This document shows, piece after piece, positions 27,779-37,395 of a stretch of 64,000 nucleotides of DNA. How positions within the stretch are numbered: position 1 is the stretch's first letter; every line of letters begins with the position of its first letter. Under the pieces are notes generated by a model. The model had not been told where the DNA came from. It saw nothing but the letters and a program-made list of their open reading frames with translations, and searched no databases. Position numbers and translations under genes: made by a program. The stretch is taken from the NCBI GenBank assembly GCA_009792885.1, contig WMCF01000015.1, forward strand, positions 12,894,053 through 12,958,052. The letters are read 5' to 3'. The DNA comes from Eremophila alpestris peregrina. Its lineage: Eukaryota; Chordata; Aves; Passeriformes; Alaudidae.

Positions 27779-30659
27779 CTATGAGATAAGAAAAAAAGTG
27801 AGTAGACATTCAAATGACATAACCAGTTTCCTCAGTTTATATATGTGCAAATAGGTTCAATGTGTTTATGGGATTGACGTGAAGTATTTTGTCCTCCTTT
27901 CAGCCAATTCACATTTCCACAAACATCTTTAGACATTTAATGTCTAAATCCTGTCACGCTGCTGGAGACATCTCTGATTGCATCAGAAGAGGAATTCCAA
28001 AAAGCAGCATCAAACCCTAGCCTAGGAGTCACACATTTTTGAAAGAACAGCAAAACCTTGACAAAGATCTTGCACTATCTTCTGTCTTGATCCTTTTACT
28101 TTAAAACTGTTCTTTTCACATGTTTCTCTGACAGAGTTAAACACTATTCTTTGATTACTAGGCACTAATGCTACTTAGTGGTTACAGGAGTTCGCAAATA
28201 TTAAGGAAGTTTCTAAAACCAATGGATGGACTGCAACTTTCACAAAATATGCAATTTTGTCCACAGAATTCAATTTTTCTCTGAGGATCATTTGAAAAAT
28301 CTACTTTTTCTTGTAAGTTGCTAGTTATGAAAAATTGTCCCCAGAACAGCATCTATTATTCAGTTTTTCAAGTAAAAAAAAAAAAATTAAATTTAAGGGC
28401 AGTGGTTACCACAATTAATTCATTTTGATTTGAAAGTATTTGACAAATAGATTATGCTATGCCTGGATCACTTTTAATGATCTGGCTAAATTTGAGAAAT
28501 AATAATTCAGTATTCCAAGGCAGGAAAATATTGAGTATTGCATCACCTAAAGCAAACCAACACAAAAAGGAATGACAGCCTAATGAGATGCAGTCAGCTC
28601 TTAATAGTGGTGGGAAGATAGTGGTAGTTCATCATACTGATGTTTAGCTCCTCAGCTTCCTCCTGCTCCATGTCCTCACCCTCTCTTCCCTCAGCAAAAT
28701 ATGGAAAATAAGGTGTTTATCTACCTGTCTTCTCTTTCACAGGTGTTCTGCATCATGCCCACTTCTGTTATCTCCCCACTTGAAAGGTGGACACTCCTTT
28801 TGCTGCCCATGTAACCTCACATACTGGGTTAACTGTAGTAACATACTACATCTGGGAGGTAGCTATTGCACAGTGATCTCTGTCCTGAAATGTTTAGTGT
28901 GTCCCTGGAGCCCAGATCTGTGGCTCTGAGAAAACTAACTTCCTGCTAGAAATATGCTCCCTCCTTACTTGTAGTTTCCTTGTTTGGCAGAATAAAGGCA
29001 CCACCGTTATTTTGGAATACCAGGCAACATCCATTCAAGAAAATCAATATGTGTGGCTCAGCACATACAAAATCCTTTTCCAGCTAACCTCAGGGGCAAG
29101 GATAATCTTGTTTGTTTTTCCCTTGCCTTTTTTATCTCTAACTGAAACATGTATCCTTATATTTGTTATTTTTCAAGTTATGCTGTGCACCATGAGTTAA
29201 AAATAGCAAAATGTTAGCTCATGTAAGAAGAACTAAAACCCATACAAATGAATCTTGGATGCTTTTTCTTCAGATACTTGGAGTTTTTCTGATGAAATTG
29301 CACATCCAACACACACATTTTGAATACTTTTACAACATTTGGATTAATTATTTAAGAAAAAACTTTCTGTTTTTTCCCCTTATTTGTACAATTCCCTTTC
29401 TTTGTTGTGATTGAGTCTTCTCTGAAGTACCTCTAGACATTGAAGTAAGCCAAGTGCAGTTGGTGAATTGGAATAGAGTCTTTTGACTGGAGTCAATTGC
29501 CTGCACACAATTATCATGTAAATTACTTAGCAAAACTCTTTTACACGTTTCCTGCATAAAACTACGTTTATTTCTGTATTATTGACCTTTCTTCTGTTAC
29601 TTTGAATATAATTTCTGATGACTGACAATAGGTCTTTAGGCTACTGATTTTGTTCATCGTCAGCTTGGCCATTTTTTTGCTTTTATTTTCTCACTAACTT
29701 GGACTCTGAACAAACAACATTTCTTAACACCTCCCACCTCATTAAGCCTCCTCATTTCTTAAGGAGAAACCACCTAACATAATCACACTCACAAATATTT
29801 AAGCCAAGTGATGCTATGATAATAACAATAGCAATAATTGCTTATTCTGGGATGTCACTGGCCTTTAATAATCTTATTTTTGTGTTAACTGTATCAATTA
29901 GAATTCTATCCCATTTAATTCTTATTCTAGAATTGTCTTGTAGACTAATTGGTACGTCCTTCATTTTATCTCCATATGCTTATTGACAACTGCCTGTTTC
30001 CCCATCAAATACTGGTGAACTAAAACTCCAGTTTTCTACCTTTTAAACATATGATATACTATTAATTCCTTCAATACTTCACTAGTTCTACTTTATAGAT
30101 AATATATATTTTTATCAGTTTTGAATTACGTTTTTCTGGACATGTGCACAGTTTTGTGGCCTGGGTCTTATTGACTTTTAATGGATTTTTTTTTTTTTAA
30201 TATATTGGCCAGGGCATAATAGGAAACCTTTACAGACAACTAACTGTTGTTCTCCCTCTAGCAGAACAGTTTTTTAATAATATTTCTCCAACATTATCTT
30301 TGACTCAAGTTTTAGTGATTCCTTTGCTTTCTTTGTATAATTACTTGGTGATTTCATTTATAGGGTGATACTTCTCATTTTTTTTTCTTTTGTTTCTGTC
30401 TGTCTGATGAGATAATGCATTTCATACATGCAGTCCTGACTGTTGTTTTAGGCTTCTGTTGCCATTTCACTATCCCTTTATAGAGTATATATTAGCATAG
30501 CAAGTTCTTCCTTTCACTCTTCAGAACATCTTACACTGCAAAAAATTAAGCTTTCTTGCCAACCACATTCTCAATCTTATTATCACTCCTGAGAATCTTA
30601 ACAATGGTGATATTGTCTTTCTTCCCTGTGACCATTTAATAAAATATATTAATGTATCA

Positions 30660-30779
30660 TATTCATATCTATGAATGATATAATCATTTGTGTTGGAAAA
30701 GATCTTCAAGATCGTGGAGTCCAAATATTAACTGAACACTGCCAGCTCCACTACTAATGTCCCTAAGTACCCCATGTAG
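30660..30779 (-). mobile_element. CR1 LINE fragment, 3' end, minus strand
   Basis: The plus strand shows a diverged CR1 terminal repeat complement (ATATCTATGAATGATA), then 'ttggaaaagatcttcaagatc', 'ggagtccaa' and 'ccctaagtaccccatgtag'. This is the complement of the last 100 or so bases of CR1. It ends abruptly at 30779, where a second CR1 3' end begins in the same orientation. Confidence 0.82.
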
Positions 30780-31445
30780 AAACACAGAACCATTTAGTTT
30801 GGGAAAGACCTCTAAGATCATCAGCTCCAACTGTTAACCCAGCACTTCCAATTCCACCATTAAATCATGTCCCTAAGTGCCACATCTATATGTCATTTAA
30901 ACACCTCCAGGGCTGGTGACTCCAACACTTTCTTGGACAGCCCATTCCAATGCCTAACCACCTTTACAGTAATTAATCTTTTTCTTCTATTCAACCTAAA
31001 CCTCCTAAAAATGGCCCAACTGGAGGCCATTTCTGTTTGTCCTTTTGCTTGTTACATCAGAGAAGAGACCAACACCCACCTCACTACAACCTCTTCTCAG
31101 GCAGTTGTAGAGAGTGATAAGGTCTCCCCCAAGTCTCCTTTTCTCCAGACTATCTCAGATCTATCAGCTACTTTTCATCAGACTTGTGCTCTAGACCTTT
31201 CATCAGTTTTTTTGCCCTTCTCTGGACTTGCTCCAGCACCCCGATGTCCTTCTTGCAGTGAGGGGTCAGAACAGGACACAGGACTTGGCCGAGTACAGGA
31301 AAAAAACCTCTGCCAAAATCCTCCTGGTCAGACTATTTTTGATGCAAACTGTGATGCCTTCTTGGTCACCTGAACACACTGTTGACCAAAACTCTCAGGT
31401 ATTTTTCCACTTTTTCCCTTTTCTGTTGCAGACATTATCTGCTAC
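30780..31445 (-). mobile_element. CR1 LINE, 5'-truncated copy, minus strand
   Basis: The complement of CR1 is seen in order: terminal repeat remnant AAACACAGAACCAT, 'gaaagacctctaagatcat', 'accattaaatcatgtccct', 'aacacctccagggctgg', 'acagcccattccaatgcct', the 'ctccttttctccagac' block, and 'cttctctggacttgctcca' through 'acaggacacaggacttgg'. About 650 bp are retained, covering the 3' UTR and the end of the region upstream of it; the 5' edge near 31445 is approximate. The 168-codon plus-strand frame at 30867-31373, the longest in the window, is antisense to this element and not a gene. Confidence 0.9.
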
Positions 31446-32171
31446 TGTTCCCTTATTCCCTTATGCAACAATTTTTCTCTCATCATTAGCAGCATTAGAA
31501 TAGCAGCATTAGAAATTGCTTTCATCACTCTCTCATCTCTTCTTGTTCTCCTGTTTGCTAAACTTCATTATCCTGTCCTAATCTCAAAGACAGAAGACAG
31601 TGCAGTGGTCCTTTCCAATCTCTAATTTCCTATAATTCTATCATTCAAACCTCTGTTTTCTTCAGCATCTCTCAGACTCCTCATTAATTCTTAAAGGAGT
31701 TCCTCAGTGTAATGTTTTCCAACTAAAAATATGTTTCATGATTTCTCAGGTCTTTCCAGCACTCCTTAATTATGTAAGCACACTTTTTGAATCTCCAGAT
31801 TCACCACAGATACAGGACTGTTTTTTGTGTTTTAGGTTTTTTTCCATAATAAACAGTTAACAGTTACACAATCCTTAGTGGTCCCTATGAATTTCAGCCT
31901 TCTGTGTTCTAGTCACCTCCAGACCACCTTGTCTAAGAAAATCTTTGGGTATTTTAAATCACCAGCTTAAACAAACAATTGCCAATCATACTGATTAAAA
32001 ATCTATAAATATTCCTATGTTACTAAAATAAAAATTAATAAAAATAAAACCTTTAATCTTAAATTTCCCTTAGACCAATATAAATGAACATTTCAGGTAC
32101 TTGAAATGCAGAGCAAAAACACTTCTTCACTTGAAAAAGTCCTACTCCTTCTATAGCCAGACTTGAAACGT
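31446..32171. other. Non-coding stretch between CR1 and LTR
   Basis: Apart from the possible CR1 tail at about 31600-31646, I see only A/T-rich unique sequence and a GCAGCATTAGAATA duplication at about 31490-31512. No gene is supported. Confidence 0.55.
31600..31646 (+). mobile_element. Possible CR1 3' terminal scrap, plus strand
   Basis: 'gtcctttccaatctctaat' followed by 'ataattctatcattc' resembles the last 45 or so bases of CR1 including its ATTCTATG-type terminal repeats, here on the plus strand. It is short and diverged, so chance similarity is possible. Confidence 0.45.
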
Positions 32172-32723
32172 TGCTGTATTGGGTCTGTCTGAGGTGGAGT
32201 TCACTTTCTCCAGAGCAGCCCTCACAATGCTGTGCTTTTTACAGGTAGGCAGAAAGGTGTGGGCAGCACACTGGTGTTTGGCCACTGCTGAGCAGGGCTG
32301 GCACAGCATCAGCACCATCTCTCCAACATTCCACCCTCACCAGCAGGCTGAGGGTGGGCAAGATCTCTAGGAGGGGACATAATCAGGACAGCTGACCCAA
32401 ACTGACCAAAAGGGTATTCCCCACTCAATGATGTCTGCTCAAAGAAAGCAGCAGGAAGCAGGGAAGGGAATGAATGAGTTATTACTCCGTCTTCCAGAGC
32501 AGCAATTATATGTACTACAGTCCTGGGAAACATAGAATGAAACTTCTGTTTTCTTTGTCTTGTTTGCACAACCTTTGGTTTTTCTTTATTAAACTGTCTG
32601 TATCTTGACTCCTAAGGCTTTTTTTTTTTTTTTCCATCTTATTTTCTCTCCCCACCATATTGCTGAGGAGTGAAGCTTTCTAGTGTCTTGGTGACCACCT
32701 GGCACCCAGGTAAACCCACCACA
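32172..32723 (+). mobile_element. Solo LTR, family 2 (avian ERV type)
   Basis: I recognise this as an LTR recurrent in bird genomes. It has a 'tattgggtctgtctgaggtg' start, a 'ccagcaggctgagggtgggc' block, 'gaggggacataatcaggaca', 'gctgacccaaactgacca', and a polyadenylation region with ATTAAA at 32588-32593 followed by a T-run. It closes near 32723 with a form of 'ggttaaaccac'. About 552 bp are present, possibly with internal loss. No gag, pol or env sequence flanks it, so it is a solo LTR left by recombination. The exact ends and target duplication could not be settled: ACGT to the left and ATTG to the right do not match. Class assignment (class III/ERVL-like) is from memory and uncertain. Frames of 63-86 codons inside it on both strands are composition artefacts. 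Confidence 0.85.
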
Positions 32724-35700
32724 ATTGCGTAGGAGTCCATTTGCTTCTCAGGACTTGATCCCAAGTAAGATGTTTGGTTGATTCCAGGCTTGGAACCTCT
32801 GGTTCTATCTTCCAAGAAATTGGGTCAAGGGCTTTTGCATGGCCCAGTAATGGAATGGGTCAGTCTACTGTTAGGCTATTGCTCTTGCTTCTCAGACTCC
32901 AGTACCTGCATATCTCGCTTTCGTCTTTCTGTTATCTCAAGAGTTGGCTGCTCTATTTTTATGAATAATGTCCCTTCATCTTTTTCTTCTTTTTCATCTT
33001 TTACTTTGAACTAGGGTGAATGAAAATAATCTTGCAAAGTCACTACATAAGAAACCCTTAAATCAATGTGAATTCTACAGTAATAAAGAATTACCCAGTC
33101 ATTCAAATGTTATTTAGCTAATGTTAAAAAGTCAGCAGGAGGAGCTCATAACATTAATTTTAATCAGTTTAATAATTCTTCAAAATAGTGTCTTTTGTAT
33201 AAAACCTGTTTGCACAAATCCCCTTGGTCTTTGGACACAGCATATATCTGAATATAACTGAACTTACATTTAAAATTTAACAAATGTGATAGATGTCTCT
33301 TGGGGAGGAGCAGCTGGACCTCTGGATGTAAACACGGTTCAAACTTACTGCCTGAACTAATTGACCTAGCTTTCCTAGCTCAAAGGCTAGATTAGATTAA
33401 AAAATGATTTTTTGTCCAGTCACTGTGGAGGGAAAGAAAACCACACTAATTTGTGGGTTATGTGCATATTCACATAATATTTTTCTTCATTACTTATCCT
33501 TGGTTATTGCCTAGTCTGAGTATGGCTTAAAAAATCTGTTTAGTTTTTATTACAGAAAGTTTATTGATTTTGACTTGCTTCCTAGGATGTTTGGAGGAAT
33601 CTGCACTTAGCTTTTTACCTTGGACACAGCCCTAAACCAAATCCACTGATCCAAAAATTAGTTTCATGGAGAAACACACTGATGAGAGGAGTTAGAGATG
33701 GGAAGAGTCTATTAAGGTATCCTCCAGGCATTATATTCATGCATACACTCTCTTGAGGAAAATGCCTGGAGCAGAAAATTGCACAATATAGATTTATAAA
33801 GTTCCTGTGTGTAGCAGTAAATAGGCAGGATTTAAATTTAAAACTGATAAAAGGATATACTTTGTTGCACATGCATAATTAACTTAGAGAGCTCATTGCC
33901 ACAAAAATATCACTGAGGCCTAAAAGATTAGCAGAATTTTAAAAAGGATTAAACATTTATATGGATAATGAGAGCATTTACATTTGCATGGAATTAGAAT
34001 TATTTCTTTAAAACAAAAAGTTACAAACTATCTTATTTCAAGACATAAAACAAAAGGTAGTCATCAAGAATATGAAGAAATCTCTCCTTTCAGTAAAATT
34101 ATTGCAGAATTGTTCATTTCAGCTTCTTTATGAGCATGTGGTTCTAGTCCCTGGCACCAACAAGATATTACTTGGTCCAAAACAGCAGTTACCAGGTTCC
34201 TATTGACTTATGTTAATGACCTCATGGCCTCATAGGTACTATGGTGGAAAAAGAAATGTTTTATCATTTGAATTTTTTGTGAAGAGACAAAGGTGGCATG
34301 CAGACATAGAAATACTTTATAGCAAACTCCTGTTCCTTCTGCAGGAGGGAATGCTTCTGGATAGATGCGGGGAGTATTTAATGACTGAACGGCATAGAAA
34401 TAGAATTATTGGCATGAACAAGGTAATGACCAATTAAGTACAAAAACAAAACTAAATTACTTGCATTGGTACCTAATTTAAAGCTGTGATTGTAATCCAG
34501 GTAATGGAGCTCTGCTGGAAGTGTTCTTAGCACTCCCCTAACAAAAAAGTCATTACTAACTGGCCTGCTGCTTCATATAATTGCTGTGATAAGCCACCAC
34601 AAATATAATTGGCTCTGGCTAAAAAATAATACTTCATCATAAAGCAAGGAGTACTTTGACTTATGTATTTGTATCAATTTACGGAAGATGAGTAACACAT
34701 TTGCTATCCAGACATTTTTACTAAGCCAGAAAATGTAAAGAAATTATCTTAAACAATCTTTAAGAAACAATGTCATTTTTCTTCAACTGTGTTCCTTTTG
34801 AACACTAAAATTACTTCAATGAGCACATTTAGTCTTTTAAAGCCAAAAGGACTTCAGATCAATTTCTGTACTCTCCTGGCAAGTTTTGCTGTTATAATAC
34901 AGTCTGAGAAGCTTTCAAGTCCTAAACAGACTCTGATGAATTGTGTATATTTTCGGTGCTTTCACAGATGTCCAGCATCATGTTCTATTCTCTTGCTTGT
35001 GTCGCACAAAGAAATAAGGATTTAAAGCAGTGATAGAGAAACACCTCAAAAACATGGACTGTGACTATCCAAGGGAAGACCACAAAACCAAAATTTTATT
35101 ATCTTTATTAAGATCCCCTTCCCCACTACCACCAATTCCCATTCCTCTGATACATGTTCTAATAAAGATATTTATCTGTGGAATTTTCCCAGAAACACCC
35201 ATTTTTAAATGAACATTAAGCATAGTAATAACAAGCTCATTTTGAAAATCATGTACACTGAAAACTAAATTATAAAAACTGCGGTCAGCCAGTGAAGATC
35301 AAATCACATAACATGAGATTTGTGAGTCCAATCAAACCTAACCAAAGGGATTTTAAAAAATCAGTTTTGGCTTCTACAATTAGCAATTTAGCTAGACACT
35401 TTTATGTATCCCTATTCCTCTGTATACACATAGAAACACTCATTACACATGCTCCTTGCTGTTCCAACAGCAAATTGTCTAGATTAGTTTGCATATTTGG
35501 ATGTCAGAACCTAAAATTTCAAATAAATACATAAATAAAGGCATACATAAATAATTAAACAAAGCAACCAACTACATGGGAGGGGGAGACAAATCTTGCA
35601 AAAATACGATTTTCCTTAAGTGGCACTTGTTATATTTGCCTTCATTTATCTGGTCCTGGTTTTATTGTTCATAGGGAACAAATCTATAGCAGAAATTTAA

Positions 35701-36535
35701 GTAAAATTCATAAATTAAAATTTAGAAAATAAACATATAATATGATACTTTATTTCAGTTGGTTGACACCTTTATTGTAAATATTCATGGGGTTTTTTGC
35801 TGCAATGTTATTAACTTCAAAAATATTGCTATATTTTTTTAAGAAAAAAGATTAAAAAACACCTTATCCTAAGCATTCTGTAAAAAGTCTCAGACATTAT
35901 TTTGAAGCAGAAATTCAGAAACCTTAGATGTGTTTTTGTAGATAATAGTTATCAATGTCATCTAGGGCTTTTGATCTCATTTTATAGATTATTTTTACTA
36001 GGAATTCTCAAAATTCTTCATAATAACCTGAAAGCTACACCTGCCCTAGCAATTCAGTCTACTCTTGCAAATCCTTTGGAGCGTGTTGACCTTTGAGTAT
36101 GAAAGAAGTTCCACTGACACTAATGGATTTTGGATCAAACCATAAAAGGAGCAGCCATCCAAAGAAGCACCCCTCATCACCACTGTACTGCATCTGTTAA
36201 TTTCCTATATCATTAACAAGAAGAGCCAACCACTCATAAAGGTTACAATGTCAGTGTGAAGAAATTCAGGAGTAACTGATGCTGCCTTATAAATGGTATG
36301 TCTTCAGAAACATTCACTGAGTAAAAAGTGGTCTGATCTATTGTTTCATCCCATGCATAGCATGATAGTACTGATTGTTATTTATCTTATTTTTTATATA
36401 GAGAAATAGCAGGTAAAAGTAAATGACTGATTAATTTAATACGTAAATATTTTAATTATTGATATTTAAAATATAAAAAATACTTAAGCTGGACTCCTCT
36501 ATTAAGCAGTAGAAACACAATGGAGGAAAAGATGT
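32724..36535. other. Non-coding stretch, no gene seen
   Basis: The stretch is unremarkable A+T-rich sequence. The first 300 bases are slightly richer in G+C with frames of 64 and 78 codons that show no domain. Nothing recognisable was found on either strand. Confidence 0.55.
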
Positions 36536-36703
36536 CCTAATCCCTGAGGAGTCCCATTGTCTTCATGGATTCCTGTTCCTGACAGGAGCCTGCCCTAGCC
36601 TGAGCTTTCCCACAGGGTACAGCTTCTTTTAGCACATAACCACCTACTCTTGCCTGGGGTTTCTTATGGGCTAAACGTGGATGTCTGCTCCACTGTGAGC
36701 CGT
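36536..36703 (+). repeat. Older G+C-rich repeat, left part (split by LTR copy B)
   Basis: This G+C-rich block looks like a repeat I have seen recurrently in bird genomes, but I cannot name it. The direct evidence is internal: an ATGGGCT word at 36666 starts a unit that continues with 'ggatgtctgctccactgtg'. After removal of the LTR it joins the block at 37214 so that ATGGGCT words recur at steps of about 39 and 41 bp. The left limit is set by the change in base composition and is approximate. Confidence 0.5.
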
Positions 36704-37213
36704 TGTAGGAGAGGGGAATACAGGTGACCTCACCCCTCATAAGTAACCGCTGTGTCAATTAACCAATACAGATTTGCCACTGATGAGTAACAACTGTATC
36801 CATTAAGGATGAGTGAGATAAAAGAGGGAGTTAGGGTGGGAAGGGGAGGTTCATCATGGAAGGGGGACCTTGAGGAGTAGCAAAGGAGGAAGCAATCATG
36901 AAGCAGGATGAGAGACAGAGAGCCTGACTGACTCTTGGTGGAACCTGCAGTCACAGTCTAGCTGGGTAAAAGCCTGCATTTAGAGTCTGCAAACCAATCC
37001 ATGCAGTCAGAGCTCAGCAGGAAATAACCAGCGGTCAGAGGCTGCAAGGGAATCCTACAGTAGGAGCTTGCTGCAGCCAGAGTCAGTGAATAGTTGGAGT
37101 TAAGATGACTAAGCTGTGAAGAGGAATAAACCAGGACCCTTTTAATGCTTTTTTTAACAAGAAGTCTGTGCCTTGGCGCATTTTTACCCTCTAATAGGAA
37201 GGCTGCTGTAACA
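36704..37213 (+). mobile_element. Solo LTR, family 1, copy B (plus strand)
   Basis: It starts TGTAGGAGAGGGGAATACAG and ends AACA, the TG...CA termini of a retroviral LTR. It carries a TATA-like GATAAAA (about 36817-36823) and AATAAA at 37125-37130, in LTR order. It aligns throughout with copy A in reverse complement. AGCC lies on both sides (36698-36701 and 37214-37217), consistent with a target-site duplication of 4-6 bp, though GT separates the left copy from the TG terminus. Copy B has 30 bp (37086-37115) that copy A lacks, bounded by the direct repeat GTGAA, suggesting a microhomology deletion in copy A or an insertion in copy B. The 125-codon minus-strand frame across its right half is antisense LTR sequence. 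Confidence 0.88.
37086..37120. repeat. 30-bp segment present in LTR copy B, absent from copy A
   Basis: GTGAA at 37086-37090 and again at 37116-37120 bounds the segment. At the equivalent place in copy A, a single GTGAA joins the two sides directly. This is the usual footprint of slippage or end-joining at short homology and separates the two copies as lineages. Confidence 0.75.
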
Positions 37214-37338
37214 AGCCTCCATGGGCTGCAGGGGAGCAGCTGCCTCACAGTGCTCTTCTGCATGGGCTGTAGGAGAGTGTCTGCGAGAAGAGCAGTGCCT
37301 GATAGCTCCCTTTGTGAGAAGAGCAGAGATCTCATCAG
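37214..37338 (+). repeat. Older G+C-rich repeat, right part
   Basis: It begins AGCCTCC and then shows two related units: 'atgggctgcaggggagc' at 37221 and 'atgggctgtaggagag' at 37262, 41 bp apart. It continues the block interrupted by LTR copy B. A further pair of similar words, 'gagaagagcag', occurs at about 37290 and 37315. It passes directly into a CR1 3' end at about 37340. Confidence 0.5.
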
Positions 37339-37339
37339 T

Positions 37340-37395
37340 GGCTGGACTTGATGATCTTAAAGGTTTGTCCAAACTTGATGATTCTATAATATCTG
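37340..37395 (+). mobile_element. CR1 LINE 3' end, plus strand
   Basis: 'ggctggacttgatgatctt', 'aaaggtttgtccaaacttg' and 'atgattctataat' match the extreme 3' terminus of CR1, including the start of its ATTCTATG-type repeats. Only about 55 bp are recognisable. Whether this tail belongs to the G+C-rich block to its left or is a separate insertion is not clear. Confidence 0.75.

Larger units (their letters stand above)
19363..30659. other. Mostly unique non-coding stretch
   Basis: Apart from the islet and simple repeats listed separately, I see nothing that supports a gene. Small open frames (for example 22589-22813 plus, 27525-27809 minus, 29012-29200 plus) show no recognisable domain. A moderately G+C-richer patch at about 23750-24090 contains overlapping short frames, which is expected where TAA/TAG/TGA become rarer. 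Confidence 0.55.

Noticed and set aside
30867..31373. Longest open frame in the window, 168 codons on the plus strand
   Set aside because: It lies almost wholly inside a minus-strand CR1 copy and is read antisense to it; no domain is recognisable.
18856..37213. The two family 1 LTRs considered as the ends of one provirus
   Set aside because: They are in opposite orientation, have separate flanking sites, and no retroviral genes lie between them.
36958..37335. 125-codon minus-strand frame whose translation resembles that of a 79-codon frame at 18842-19081, suggesting a conserved protein family
   Set aside because: Both are antisense frames of the same LTR family; the similarity is explained by repeated DNA.
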